A stretch of 64,000 nt of DNA from Nocardia stercoris (GCF_003696265.1 NZ_RFFH01000001.1:186001-250000); one strand, 5' to 3'. Numbered from the stretch's first letter, positions 1 through 8,777 are shown. The notes: a model not told the origin generated them from the sequence alone. Made by a program: numbers and translations.

Positions 1-50
1 GGCTGTACCTGGAGATCCTGCGGCTGCTGAGCTACCTGCAGAACGACTGA
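1..50 (+). CDS. C-terminal end of an unidentified protein
   Basis: Only the last 15 codons and a TGA stop lie inside the window; the peptide reads LYLEILRLLSYLQND. It is helical and leucine-rich, and too short to assign to a family. The frame runs off the left edge, so the gene is truncated by the window and not necessarily broken. It converges on the thiolase gene and shares the perfect palindromic terminator that follows. Confidence 0.55.
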   Translation, partial: LYLEILRLLSYLQND

Positions 51-93
51 CGCGTAACGTCAACGCGCACAGCGTAATCGCGCACAACCAAAG

Positions 94-129
94 CTACGGC
101 CCCGATCGCTCGAGCGATCGGGGCCGTAG
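94..129. terminator. Bidirectional terminator between convergent genes
   Basis: A perfect 36-base palindrome with arms beginning CTACGGCCCCGATCG. It lies between the end of the left partial gene and the 3' end of the minus-strand thiolase. It has no long T run, as is usual for high-GC actinobacterial hairpin terminators. Confidence 0.75.
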
Positions 130-164
130 TTCATGTGTGGATCAGCCGGCGTCGATCAGGCCGC

Positions 165-1388
165 TCAGCTGAGCCGCTCGACGATCATCGCCATACCCTG
201 GCCGCCACCGACACACATGGTCTCGATGCCGTACTGCTTGTCGTAGGTCGACAGGTTGTTCAGCAGGGTCGCGGTGATCCGGGCACCGGTCATGCCGAAC
301 GGGTGGCCCAGCGCGATCGCGCCACCGGACACGTTCAGCTTGTCCAGGTCCATGCCCAGTTCGCGGGCCGAGCCGAGCACCTGCACGGCGAACGCCTCGT
401 TGATCTCGTACAGGTCGATGTCGGAGATCGTCATCTTGGCCTGCTTCAGGACCTTGCGGACGGCCTCGATCGGGCCCAGGCCCATGATCTCCGGCGACAG
501 GCCGGACACGCTGGTGGCGACGATGCGCGCCAGCGGGGTCAGGCCCAGCTCCTTGGCCTTGGTGTCGCTCATGATCACCATGGCGGCGGCGCCGTCGTTC
601 AGCGGGCAGGCGTTACCGGCGGTGACGGTGCCGTCCGGACGGAAGACCGGCTTGAGCTGCGAGATCTTCTCGTAGGTGGTGCCGGCGCGCGGGCCGTCGT
701 CGGTGGTCACGACGGTGCCGTCGGGCAGCGTGACCGGGGTGATCTCCCGCTCGAAGAAACCGGCCTTGATGGCCTCCTCGGCGCGGTTCTGCGAGCGAAC
801 GCCCCAGTGGTCCTGCTCTTCCCGGGTGATGCCGGTGATCTGGGCGACGTTCTCGGCGGTCTGGCCCATGGCGATGTAGATGTCGGGCAGCTTGCCCGAC
901 TCGCGCGGGTCGGTCCACACCGGCGAACCGGCGTTGGCGCGCTCGGCGGTGTTGGCCATCGCCTCGGCGAAGATCTCGTTCTTGGTGTCGGGCCAGCTGT
1001 CCGCGCTGCCCTTGGCGTAGCGGGACACGGTCTCCACACCGGCGGAGATGAACACGTCACCCTCGCCGGCCTTGATGGCGTGGAAGGCCATCCGGGTGGT
1101 CTGCAGCGACGACGCGCAGTAGCGCTGGACGGTGGTGCCCGGCAGCGTGTCGAAGCCCAGCTCGGTGGCCACGACCTTGGCCATGCCGAAGCCGCCCTCG
1201 CCGGCGGGGGAGCCGGTGCCCAGGATCAGATCGTCGATGTCGGTAGCCGGGTTCAGCTGCGGCACCTTGGCCAGCGCCGCACGCACCATCTGGGTGGTCA
1301 GGTCGTCCGGACGCATGCTGACCAGCGAACCCTTGGCGGCACGGCCGATGGGCGAACGGGCGATGGACACGATCACGGCTTCGGGCAC
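165..1388 (-). CDS. fadA: Acetyl-CoA acetyltransferase (thiolase, FadA3-like)
   Basis: Thiolase of 407 residues, probably the thiolytic last step of beta-oxidation, or condensation of acetyl-CoA units, in the cytoplasm. The nucleophilic Cys is C91 in QRYCASSLQTT. The C-terminal half has NEAFAV, the GHPFGMTGAR histidine motif and the second catalytic Cys in CVGGGQGMA. The start is GTG, with an AAGGAG ribosome site six bases upstream. Length is normal for the family. It occupies the position of fadA3 in M. tuberculosis, upstream of cbs. Substrate chain length cannot be read from the sequence. Confidence 0.93.
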   Translation of the reverse strand: MPEAVIVSIARSPIGRAAKGSLVSMRPDDLTTQMVRAALAKVPQLNPATDIDDLILGTGSPAGEGGFGMAKVVATELGFDTLPGTTVQRYCASSLQTTRMAFHAIKAGEGDVFISAGVETVSRYAKGSADSWPDTKNEIFAEAMANTAERANAGSPVWTDPRESGKLPDIYIAMGQTAENVAQITGITREEQDHWGVRSQNRAEEAIKAGFFEREITPVTLPDGTVVTTDDGPRAGTTYEKISQLKPVFRPDGTVTAGNACPLNDGAAAMVIMSDTKAKELGLTPLARIVATSVSGLSPEIMGLGPIEAVRKVLKQAKMTISDIDLYEINEAFAVQVLGSARELGMDLDKLNVSGGAIALGHPFGMTGARITATLLNNLSTYDKQYGIETMCVGGGQGMAMIVERLS

Positions 1389-1508
1389 GGTGACTCCTTC
1401 GTCTCAGGTAGTACTCGTTCCGTACGTTAACTCCACCGAGGTGACGTGTGGAACACCCGGGTGTCCGAAGTGGGCGATTCGACACTCGCCCAGCGGCCGT
1501 TGTCGCGG

Positions 1509-2015
1509 TCAGGGCACGTCGAACGCGCCGTGCTGCGGAATACTCAGCGGATTTGCGGTACTGACCGTAACTTCTACGTGGCCGGAGCCGGTTTCCTGGA
1601 ATTCGGAGTACTGGATGCTGCCGTAGATACCCGACACCACGTTGACCGCGTAGCGCCCGGCGGCGCCGGTGGTGGTGTTGTGCCAGTCGACGTTGGTCCA
1701 CACCTCGCACAGGGGGGCCATCGAATACGTGCCCGGGCCCACGCCCGTGATCGGCGCGGCCTGGATGTTGAACACCGCGCGGCCCGGACTGTCGGTGTCG
1801 GCCCAGGTGCGAATGCTGCCGCCGCAGAGCCCGCCGTAGAACATCGACGGCGTCTGCGGGAATTCCACGGCCCCGGCGGCCCCGGCGGTGGCCGCGGCGG
1901 CGGCCGACAGGGACAGCAGGGCGACCGCGCGTAGCGACAGCCGGGAGAATCCGTGCGGAGACAGCGAAAAGGACGAAGGCCTCGAGGCACACGAAATATC
2001 CGGCGTCCGGTTCAT
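1509..2015 (-). CDS. Small secreted protein, function unknown
   Basis: A 168-residue protein with a long N-terminal signal region: about 25 polar residues, then the hydrophobic stretch LRAVALLSLSAAAAATAGAAGAV. The mature part of about 120 residues is rich in small residues and beta-prone, with two Cys (in GLCGG and PLCEV) that could form a disulfide. No known domain was recognised. The ribosome site before the ATG is weak, so the true start could be an internal codon nearer the hydrophobic core. It lies downstream of nothing obvious and is divergent from cbs. Confidence 0.7.
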   Translation of the reverse strand: MNRTPDISCASRPSSFSLSPHGFSRLSLRAVALLSLSAAAAATAGAAGAVEFPQTPSMFYGGLCGGSIRTWADTDSPGRAVFNIQAAPITGVGPGTYSMAPLCEVWTNVDWHNTTTGAAGRYAVNVVSGIYGSIQYSEFQETGSGHVEVTVSTANPLSIPQHGAFDVP

Positions 2016-2159
2016 GCCCGCGATGATAGGTGGCGCCGGCGGTCCGGGCGCGGAGGCGACCGGCGCGGGTCGCGGATGGGCCACCCGCGGGTTTGTGCGC
2101 GCGGCAGGGCGATAGTCTCGGGCTTGGCCCGCAACATACCCCGGAGAGGCGGACGAGCC

Positions 2160-3563
2160 ATGCGCATCGCAAATCACGTCGTCGACCTGATCGGCAACAC
2201 GCCGCTCGTCCGGCTCAACTCGGTGGTCGGCCCCGGCGCCGGTCTGGTCGCCGCCAAGGTCGAATACCTCAATCCCGGTGGCAGTTCGAAGGACCGCATC
2301 GCGGTCAAGATGATCGACGCCGCCGAGGAGGCCGGTCTGCTGCAGCCGGGCGGCACCATCGTCGAACCGACCTCCGGCAATACCGGTGTCGGGCTGGCAC
2401 TGGTCGCGCAGCAGCGCGGTTATCACTGTGTCTTCGTGTGCCCGGACAAGGTCAGCGAGGACAAGCGAAATGTGCTGCGCGCCTACGGCGCCGAGGTCGT
2501 GGTGTGCCCGACCGCGGTCGCGCCCGAGCATCCGGACAGCTACTACAGCGTCTCCGACCGTCTGGTTCGCGAGATCCCGGGCGCCTGGAAGCCAGACCAG
2601 TACTCCAACCCGGGCGGCCCGGACAGCCACTACGAGACCACCGGTCCCGAGATCTGGCGCGACACCGACGGGCAGATCACGCACTTCGTAGCCGGCGTGG
2701 GCACCGGCGGCACGATCACCGGCACCGGCCGCTACCTCAAGGAGGTCTCCGGCGGCCGGGTGCAGATCGTGGGCGCCGACCCCGAGGGTTCGGTGTACTC
2801 CGGCGGCACCGGCCGCCCGTATCTGGTCGAGGGTGTCGGCGAGGACTTCTGGCCTTCGGCCTACGACCCGACGATTCCCGACGAGATCATCGCGGTCTCC
2901 GACGCCGACTCCTTCGAGATGACCCGCCGCCTGGCCCGCGAGGAGGGGCTGCTGGTCGGCGGTTCGTGCGGTCTGGCGGTCGTGGCCGCGATCCGGGTCG
3001 CGCAGCGTGACCCCAGCGCGGTGGTGGTGGTGCTGCTGCCCGACGGTGGGCGCGGCTACCTGTCGAAGATCTTCAACGACCAGTGGATGAGCTCGTACGG
3101 CTTCCTGCGCACCCGGCTGGACGGCAGCACCTCGGAGCCGACGGTCGGTGACGTGCTGCGCGGCAAGTCCGGGCTGTTGCCGGATCTGGTCCACACCCAT
3201 CCGCAGGAGACCCTGCGCGACGCGATCGAGATCCTGCGCGAGTACGGCGTCTCCCAGATGCCGGTGGTGGGCGCCGAGCCGCCGGTGATGGCCGGTGAGG
3301 TGGCCGGCAGTGTCACCGAGCGGGATCTGCTGTCGGCGGTGTTCGAGGGCCGCGCCGAGCTGACCGACCCGGTGTCGAAGCATATGAGCCCGTCGTTCCC
3401 GTTGATCGGTGCGGGGGAGAGCGTCTCGGCGACCACGAAGGCGCTGGAGTCGACCGATGCGCTGATGGTGGTCGAGGACGGTAAGCCGATCGGGGTGATC
3501 ACCCGGCACGATCTGCTGGGCTTCCTGTCGGTCTCCGGTTCCGTGTTGACGCCGCACCGTTAG
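2160..3563 (+). CDS. cbs: Cystathionine beta-synthase with C-terminal CBS domains
   Basis: PLP enzyme of 467 residues joining serine and homocysteine into cystathionine, the first step of reverse trans-sulfuration. Residues 1-320 are the fold-type II catalytic core. The PLP lysine is K44 in NPGGSSKDR; substrate loop TSGNTG and phosphate loop GTGGTITG follow. Residues about 340-467 form two CBS repeats, a regulatory module that in other family members binds nucleotides or SAM. The ATG follows GGAGAGG. Together with metB four kilobases downstream it reconstitutes the cbs-metB pair of mycobacteria. Confidence 0.95.
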   Translation: MRIANHVVDLIGNTPLVRLNSVVGPGAGLVAAKVEYLNPGGSSKDRIAVKMIDAAEEAGLLQPGGTIVEPTSGNTGVGLALVAQQRGYHCVFVCPDKVSEDKRNVLRAYGAEVVVCPTAVAPEHPDSYYSVSDRLVREIPGAWKPDQYSNPGGPDSHYETTGPEIWRDTDGQITHFVAGVGTGGTITGTGRYLKEVSGGRVQIVGADPEGSVYSGGTGRPYLVEGVGEDFWPSAYDPTIPDEIIAVSDADSFEMTRRLAREEGLLVGGSCGLAVVAAIRVAQRDPSAVVVVLLPDGGRGYLSKIFNDQWMSSYGFLRTRLDGSTSEPTVGDVLRGKSGLLPDLVHTHPQETLRDAIEILREYGVSQMPVVGAEPPVMAGEVAGSVTERDLLSAVFEGRAELTDPVSKHMSPSFPLIGAGESVSATTKALESTDALMVVEDGKPIGVITRHDLLGFLSVSGSVLTPHR

Positions 3564-3577
3564 CAAGCTGTCACCTT

Positions 3578-3611
3578 CGACCGGCCCGCCCCGCACGGGG
3601 TGGGCCGGTCG
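3578..3611 (+). terminator. Terminator of cbs
   Basis: Stem CGACCGGCCC with its complement GGGCCGGTCG, closed by a C/G-rich loop and followed by CTTTTC. It starts 15 bases after the cbs stop. Confidence 0.8.
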
Positions 3612-3738
3612 CTTTTCGCGGGCGTTTGTGACCTCGGGTTGGGGGTACCAGGGGTTCCGTAGCAGGTCACGGCGTAGTCCCGTCGGTGCGAAAAACCGGA
3701 AATCCGGTCGTTTTCGATCATGCTCTACAAAAATCGAG

Positions 3739-3754
3739 TGTGATGTCGATCACA
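3739..3754. promoter_or_regulatory. CRP-family (Crp/GlxR) binding site
   Basis: A perfect TGTGA-N6-TCACA palindrome, TGTGATGTCGATCACA, in an unusually AT-rich patch (about 3700-3760). This is the consensus of actinobacterial cAMP receptor proteins (Rv3676 in M. tuberculosis, GlxR in Corynebacterium). It lies 454 bases before the transglycosylase ATG and is the only plausible upstream element for that gene. In M. tuberculosis, Crp is reported to control rpfA, another secreted muralytic enzyme. Confidence 0.8.
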
Positions 3755-4207
3755 TTAAGATAACGAAAAGATCACCCGGTCGCGCCCATCTGTTACTTCC
3801 ATCCGGTTGAAATTCAGGGCCCTGACCATGATCGATTCCACGATCCGGTCACACGGAGTTAATAAGCTGCAATCACTCTGTGAAGAAGTCGCAAAAGCGA
3901 CATCAGGTCGGAATCTACGAGGAGTTGTCGAAGCTAATGCGGAAACCAGCCCGGAATGCCCCGCCGCGAGGCGCAGCAGGCTCCGGTACGTGCTCCGCGA
4001 GGCCGTGAACGCTTGCAGCGTCGCCGCCGGGCCTCCGGGCCGCTGAGCGCGTCGAGCTCCGGGGACTCTTCGATCCCCGTCTCCACTCACATCTGAGAAA
4101 TCTCGAATCCAGCGTCCTCGGTGATCGTGCAACCGCACGCCCACCTGGCTCAACGCTGCCTGCGACGGCCCGAACGGGCCGAAAAGACAAGGAAAGCACG
4201 AAAAGAA
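3755..4207 (+). promoter_or_regulatory. Long 5' leader of the transglycosylase gene
   Basis: About 450 bases without a convincing gene between the CRP site and the ATG. It contains several potential hairpins, for example GGGGA and TCCCC pairing across 4061-4078. It has two repeats of a Gly/Ala-type reading frame that look non-coding. Long structured leaders before secreted cell-wall hydrolases are often riboswitches (the ydaO/c-di-AMP class in actinobacteria), but I could not match the conserved ydaO motifs here. The leader is supported; the riboswitch is only a possibility. Confidence 0.4.
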
Positions 4208-4939
4208 ATGTCCGGTAAGCACCGCAAACCCACCACCCACCGCGTCCGCAACACCACCCTGGCCGCCTCGGCCTTCGCCGCTCTCGCCACCGTCGGCATG
4301 GTCGGCAGCCAGAGCGCCGCGGCCACGCAGACCAGCGGTCACACCGGAGCGATCGCACTGGCCGCGGACAAGTCGGCCGTCGCCCAGGATGTCGCCGTTC
4401 CCGGCGCCCCGGTGATCCCGGGCCTGCCGCAGGTCCCGCCGGTCATCCAGAACATGCTGGTTCCGGCCGCTGCACCGGTGTCCCCGGCCGCCCCGGCACC
4501 GGCAGCCCGCGCTGCGGCCGACGTCGCGGACCCGGTTCCCGCTCCGATGCAGCTGATCGGGTCCGGCTCGGCCGGTGCTCCGGCGCAGGCCGCGCCGGCT
4601 CCCGCGGCCACCTCCTACGGCGACAACCTGGAGGGCTGGATCAACCAGGCGCTCGACATCATGCACCAGCACGGCATCCCCGGCAGCTACGACGGCATCT
4701 ACCGCAACGTGATGCGGGAGTCCTCCGGCAACCCGCGGGCGATCAACCTCTACGACGTCAACGCGCAGAACGGAATTCCGTCCAAGGGTCTGCTGCAGGT
4801 CATCGACCCGACGTTCAACGCATATCACGTCGACGGCACCTCGTGGGACATCTACGACCCGGTCGCCAACATCACCGCGGCCTGCAACTACGCGGCCGCG
4901 CGCTACGGCTCGATGGACAACGTCAACTCGGCGTACTGA
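4208..4939 (+). CDS. Secreted lytic transglycosylase (SLT domain)
   Basis: A 243-residue exported peptidoglycan-cleaving enzyme. Residues 1-40 are a signal peptide with a basic start and a hydrophobic stretch from T16 to A39. Residues 45-135 are a Pro/Ala-rich spacer that probably crosses the envelope. Residues 137-243 are an SLT-type lysozyme fold with the catalytic Glu E171 in RESSGNP, the SKGLLQV motif at 192-198 and NITAACNYAAARYGS at the end. An AAGGAAAG ribosome site precedes the ATG. Upstream lie a CRP site and a long leader, suggesting control by cAMP signalling. The domain arrangement resembles resuscitation-promoting-factor-like muralytic proteins but lacks an Rpf domain. Confidence 0.9.
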   Translation: MSGKHRKPTTHRVRNTTLAASAFAALATVGMVGSQSAAATQTSGHTGAIALAADKSAVAQDVAVPGAPVIPGLPQVPPVIQNMLVPAAAPVSPAAPAPAARAAADVADPVPAPMQLIGSGSAGAPAQAAPAPAATSYGDNLEGWINQALDIMHQHGIPGSYDGIYRNVMRESSGNPRAINLYDVNAQNGIPSKGLLQVIDPTFNAYHVDGTSWDIYDPVANITAACNYAAARYGSMDNVNSAY

Positions 4940-4962
4940 TCGCGTTCGGGCGCAGGGATGCA

Positions 4963-4989
4963 GGGTGGCCGCGGAATCCGCGGCCGCCC
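4963..4989. terminator. Terminator between transglycosylase and DUF6401-like gene
   Basis: A 12-pair stem GGGTGGCCGCGG / CCGCGGCCGCCC with one wobble and a 3-base loop, followed on the plus strand by TTCCTGTTT. It serves the convergent pair on either side. Confidence 0.75.
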
Positions 4990-5014
4990 TTCCTGTTTCG
5001 GCACCAGAGTGGGC

Positions 5015-5359
5015 TCAGAGCCCGGCGGCGACCTGGCAGACGCCCGCCAGCCGCAGTTGCAGCCACCCGGCGCGCGCCCAGTCCGCGCGGGACTGCGGGC
5101 TGATCAGCCCAGGCCGGCCGGCCTCGTCAAGCAGGCCGCGCGCGTAGCCGGCGAGGATCGCCAGCGGCGGGGTGGTGGCGGCCTGCGCGGCCGCGGCTTC
5201 GACGATGTCGCGGACGGCGGCCGAATGCTGATCGAGTTCCGCCGACAGGGAGGGGAACTCGCGCGAGGCCAGATAGGCGGGGACTCCGTGTGACCGGTCG
5301 AGGCGATTCAGGGTCTTGCGGGCCGAGACTTCGAGCAGAGCGTGGTTGAGCTGAAACAC
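5015..5359 (-). CDS. DUF6401-like small protein
   Basis: A 114-residue, Ala/Leu-rich helical protein. The pattern LxQHSAAVRDI, LAGYARGLLD and a terminal W-x-RLAGVC resembles the actinobacterial DUF6401 family, which is sometimes labelled as natural-product-associated without a proven role. The N-terminus is a plain ATG with no signal peptide or membrane segment. No neighbouring biosynthetic genes support a product pathway. Family membership is from memory of the pattern, and function is unknown. Confidence 0.6.
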   Translation of the reverse strand: MFQLNHALLEVSARKTLNRLDRSHGVPAYLASREFPSLSAELDQHSAAVRDIVEAAAAQAATTPPLAILAGYARGLLDEAGRPGLISPQSRADWARAGWLQLRLAGVCQVAAGL

Positions 5360-5419
5360 ATCTCGATTCTATCAATTCTTCCGAATGGAAAAGTTTGTGA
5401 ACTATTGCCCAACCGGGTC

Positions 5420-6583
5420 CTACCGGAACGCCTTCTCCCCGGTCAGCGCCTGCCCGAGAACCAGCTGATGGACCTCCGCGGTGCCCTCGTAGGTGAGCAC
5501 CGACTCCAGATTGTTGGCATGCCGCAGCACCGGATAGTCGAGGGTGATCCCGTTGGCGCCCAGAATCGTGCGGCACTGCCGGGCGATCGAGATCGCCACC
5601 CGGGAACTGTTGAGCTTCCCGGCGCTGACCTGCTCGTTGCGGATCTCGCCGCGGTCCTTCACCCGGCCCAGCTGTAGCGCCAGCAGCTGCGCGGTCCCCA
5701 GCTCGACCGCCATATCGGCCAGCTTGGCCTGCGTGAGCTGATAGGCCGCCAGCGGCTTCTCGAACACCTCACGGGTCCGCGCGTACTCGATCGCCGTCGT
5801 CAGGCAGTCCCGTGCCGCACCCAGCGCGCCGAAGATGATCCCGAACCGGGCCTCGCTCAGGCAGCTCAGCGGCGCCGCCAGGCCGCGGGCCTCGGGCAGC
5901 ATCGCGTCGGCGGGCAGTCGCACCCCGTCGAAGGAGAGCTGTGCGGTGACCGAGGCGCGCAACGACAGCTTGCGCTGCATCTCACTGGCGGTGAAGCCCG
6001 GTGTACCGGCCGGGACCAGGAAGCCGCGGATTCCGTCCTCGGCCCGCGCCCACACCACGGTCACATCCGACACCGAGCCGTTGGTGATCCACATCTTGGA
6101 GCCGTCGAGCACCCAGTCGGAGCCGGAACGCACCGCCCGGGTCCGCATCCCGCCGGGATCCGAGCCGAAGTCGGGTTCGGTCAGGCCGAAACTGCCGATC
6201 GTGGTTCCGGCCGCCATCCCCGGCAGCCACTGCTGCTTCTGTTCCTCCGACCCGAACGCGTGGATCGCGGTCATGGCCAACGATCCCTGCACCGACACCA
6301 GGCTGCGGATCCCGGAATCGACCGCCTCCAGTTCCTGGCAGACCAGGCCGTATTCGACGGCCGAGGAGCCCGGGCAGCCGTATCCGTGCAGGTGCATCCC
6401 GAGCAGTCCCATCCGCCCCAGCTCGGGCGCGAGCTCGCGGACCGGGAACGTGCCCTGCTCGAACCAGTCCGCGACATGCGGCCGCAGCACCTTGGCGGCG
6501 AAGTCGGCGACGGTGTCACGGACCTGCCGTTCCGTCGGCTCGAGCAGGGAATCCAGGGCGAACAGTTCGGCAACGGTGACCAT
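5420..6583 (-). CDS. Acyl-CoA dehydrogenase, glutaryl-CoA dehydrogenase type
   Basis: A 387-residue FAD enzyme oxidising an acyl-CoA at the alpha-beta bond. The FAD/substrate motif SFGLTEPDFGSD is at 131-142, WITNGS at 165-170, and the catalytic base is E366 in LTYEGTAEVH. That position and the YEGT context match glutaryl-CoA dehydrogenases more than medium-chain enzymes. I chose the ATG giving MVTVAELFALDS; an upstream extension to about 6676 is compositionally poor. It is divergent from metB. The exact acyl substrate is inferred. Confidence 0.88.
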   Translation of the reverse strand: MVTVAELFALDSLLEPTERQVRDTVADFAAKVLRPHVADWFEQGTFPVRELAPELGRMGLLGMHLHGYGCPGSSAVEYGLVCQELEAVDSGIRSLVSVQGSLAMTAIHAFGSEEQKQQWLPGMAAGTTIGSFGLTEPDFGSDPGGMRTRAVRSGSDWVLDGSKMWITNGSVSDVTVVWARAEDGIRGFLVPAGTPGFTASEMQRKLSLRASVTAQLSFDGVRLPADAMLPEARGLAAPLSCLSEARFGIIFGALGAARDCLTTAIEYARTREVFEKPLAAYQLTQAKLADMAVELGTAQLLALQLGRVKDRGEIRNEQVSAGKLNSSRVAISIARQCRTILGANGITLDYPVLRHANNLESVLTYEGTAEVHQLVLGQALTGEKAFR

Positions 6584-6696
6584 GGGGAAAACCCTAACTG
6601 TGCCCCGCTGAGACATGAAGCGGCGATGCGGGGCTGCGTGGTCACGCTGCGCTACCGCCTTCGGCCCCTGACGCATCGCCGCCTAGTCTGAGACCC

Positions 6697-7845
6697 ATGA
6701 CCGACGATGTGCTGGGGTTCTCCACACGAGCGATCCATGCCGGCTACGAGCCCGACCCGCAGACCGGCGCGGTGAACGTCCCGATCTACGCCAGTTCGAC
6801 CTTCGCCCAGGACGGGGTCGGCGTAATGCGTGGCGGGTACGAGTACGCGCGGACCGGCAACCCGACCCGGACGGCGCTGGAAGCCAATCTGGCCGCGCTC
6901 GAATCCGGCCGGTACGGGCGCGCCTTCTCCTCGGGCATGGCGGCCACCGACTGTACGTTGCGGTCCGTGCTGCGGCCCGGCGACCACCTGGTGATCCCGA
7001 ACGACGCCTACGGTGGGACGTTCCGGCTGATCGACAAGGTCTTCCGGCTGTGGGGGATCGAGTACTCGGTCGCGCCGGTCTCCGACCCCGACGCGGTGCG
7101 GAATGCCTTGCGGCCCAACACGAAACTGGTCTGGACCGAGACACCCACCAACCCGCTGCTGAATGTGGGCGATATCGCGGCGCTGGCCGACATCGCGCAC
7201 GGCGCGGGCGCGAAACTGGTGGTGGACAACACCTTCGCCTCGCCCTACCTGCAGCAGCCGCTGAGCCTCGGCGCCGACATCGTGCTGCACTCCACCACGA
7301 AATACCTCGGTGGACACTCGGATGTGGTGGGCGGCGCCCTGATCACCGACGACCAGGAACTCGACACCGCGTTCGCGTTCCTGCAGAACGGCGCGGGTGC
7401 GGTCCCGGGCCCGATGGACGCGTACCTGACCATGCGCGGCATCAAAACCCTTGCGGTGCGCATGGATCGGCACTGCGACAACGCCGAGACGATCGCGGCG
7501 TTCCTCGCCGACCACCCCGCGGTCGCGAAGGTGCTCTACCCGGGCATGTCCGACCACCCGGGTTACGCGGTGGCGCAGAAGCAGATGCGCCGCTTCGGCG
7601 GCATGATCTCGGTGCGGCTGCGCGGCGGCGCCGATGCGGCCCAGGCGTTCTGCTCGAAGACGAAGATCTTCACCCTGGCCGAATCCCTCGGCGGTGTGGA
7701 GTCGCTCATCGAGCACCCGGCGGCCATGACGCACGCCTCGACCGCGGGCTCGGAGCTCGAGGTCCCGGCGGACCTGGTGCGCCTGTCGGTCGGCATCGAG
7801 GACGTCACCGACCTGCTCGCCGACATCGAAGCCGCGCTGGGCTGA
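6697..7845 (+). CDS. metB: Cystathionine gamma-synthase
   Basis: A 382-residue PLP enzyme of the Cys/Met metabolism family, forming cystathionine from an activated homoserine and cysteine. Homologues can also act as gamma-lyases. The PLP Lys is K202 in HSTTKYLGGHSD, with YEYARTGNPT at 48-57 and SSGMAA at 78-83 binding the cofactor phosphate. The DxxF motif is VVDNTFASP at 175-183. Synthase and lyase activity cannot be separated confidently from sequence, but synteny with mycobacterial metB favours the synthase name. It ends just before a strong terminator. Confidence 0.92.
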   Translation: MTDDVLGFSTRAIHAGYEPDPQTGAVNVPIYASSTFAQDGVGVMRGGYEYARTGNPTRTALEANLAALESGRYGRAFSSGMAATDCTLRSVLRPGDHLVIPNDAYGGTFRLIDKVFRLWGIEYSVAPVSDPDAVRNALRPNTKLVWTETPTNPLLNVGDIAALADIAHGAGAKLVVDNTFASPYLQQPLSLGADIVLHSTTKYLGGHSDVVGGALITDDQELDTAFAFLQNGAGAVPGPMDAYLTMRGIKTLAVRMDRHCDNAETIAAFLADHPAVAKVLYPGMSDHPGYAVAQKQMRRFGGMISVRLRGGADAAQAFCSKTKIFTLAESLGGVESLIEHPAAMTHASTAGSELEVPADLVRLSVGIEDVTDLLADIEAALG

Positions 7846-7864
7846 CAACGGTTCGACAACGAGA

Positions 7865-7893
7865 GCAGCTCCGGCCGAGTAGGCCGGAGCTGC
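7865..7893 (+). terminator. Terminator of metB
   Basis: A perfect 12-pair stem GCAGCTCCGGCC / GGCCGGAGCTGC with a 5-base loop, beginning 20 bases after the metB stop and followed by TTCGTATTTC. Confidence 0.85.
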
Positions 7894-8043
7894 TTCGTAT
7901 TTCAAGGCGACAACTGATTTCGTGCGGGCCGGGTGACTCCCCGGGTACGCCCGAAATCGCCGTCCGGCAGTACCGCCGCCGAGCGTGCCGGAATTTCGAC
8001 GGCTCCCGAGCCGCGCCGAAAAACTCGGAGAGGCGGGGGAGCG

Positions 8044-8538
8044 CTAGCTGTGGTACGGCTCCGCGCTGACGAGCGTGACCTTCATGTTGTTGCCGTTGGG
8101 CAGCGAGTACTCGCGGGTTTCGCCGACCTTGGCGTCCAGCAGCGCGCCACCCAGCGGGGAGGCCGGCGAGTAGGTCTCCAGGTCGGAGTCGCGCAGGCCC
8201 TCTTCGCGGGTGCCGATCAGGAAGGTCTCGGTGTCGGTCTCGTCGCCGTCGTAATAGACCTTGACGACCGAGCCGGGTAGCGCGATACCCGACACGGTGG
8301 GCGCGACGCCGACCTTGGCGTTGTTCAGTAGTTCCTGGAGCTGTCGGATGCGGGCCTCCTGCTGGCCCTGCTCCTCACGGGCGGCGTGATATCCGCCGTT
8401 CTCCTTGAGGTCACCCTCTTCGCGGCGTTCGTTGATCTCGGCCGCGATGACCGGACGGTTGGCGATGAGCGCGTCGAGTTCGCCCTTGAGCCTGGCATGC
8501 GACTCAGGTGTGAGCCAGGTCACGTTCGTCTCGGTCAT
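8044..8538 (-). CDS. greA: Transcription elongation factor GreA
   Basis: A 164-residue GreA, exactly the mycobacterial length. It binds the RNA polymerase secondary channel and stimulates cleavage of backtracked RNA. The N-terminal coiled coil (about 1-80) carries the acidic tip in [19 protein letters not shown], where the D and E residues coordinate the catalytic Mg. The C-terminal half is the FKBP-like domain with [11 protein letters not shown]. An AGGGAG ribosome site lies before the ATG. The leader has two consecutive strong hairpins, described separately. Confidence 0.96.
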   Translation of the reverse strand: MTETNVTWLTPESHARLKGELDALIANRPVIAAEINERREEGDLKENGGYHAAREEQGQQEARIRQLQELLNNAKVGVAPTVSGIALPGSVVKVYYDGDETDTETFLIGTREEGLRDSDLETYSPASPLGGALLDAKVGETREYSLPNGNNMKVTLVSAEPYHS

Positions 8539-8562
8539 CTCGATCAACTCCCTAGTAGTTGG

Positions 8563-8613
8563 TCCCGGCGTGCCGGGATTCCCTGATATCCGGCGCGGTA
8601 TACCGCGCCGGAT
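8563..8613 (-). promoter_or_regulatory. Tandem hairpins in the greA leader
   Basis: Two adjacent inverted repeats sit 25-75 bases upstream of the greA ATG on the transcribed strand. 8588-8613 is a perfect 26-base palindrome with arms ATCCGGCGCGGTA. 8563-8578 is TCCCGGC-GT-GCCGGGA. Both would fold in the nascent greA RNA. They may attenuate or pause transcription, as the leader of E. coli greA does, but that comparison is inference. Confidence 0.6.
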
Positions 8614-8777
8614 GGACGCACAAGGCATCCGACGGCCGGAGCGACTCCTGGAGGGTTGTGCGTCGCACCCCGTCAGGCTCGGTCCGGGACGGTGGTCTCG
8701 GATGCCCGGATAGGCGACCGCGCTGGCCGTCAATGCAGCAAACACGGCTCCGAGGTTCCGGAACCGTGTACCGACTT

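Noticed and set aside
3807..4046. A 79-residue open frame in the transglycosylase leader
   Set aside because: There is no good ribosome site, and its composition changes from the start. The region is better explained as a structured leader.
3755..4207. c-di-AMP (ydaO) riboswitch
   Set aside because: The context is right for one, but I could not find the conserved ydaO sequence blocks by eye, so it is listed only as an unassigned leader.
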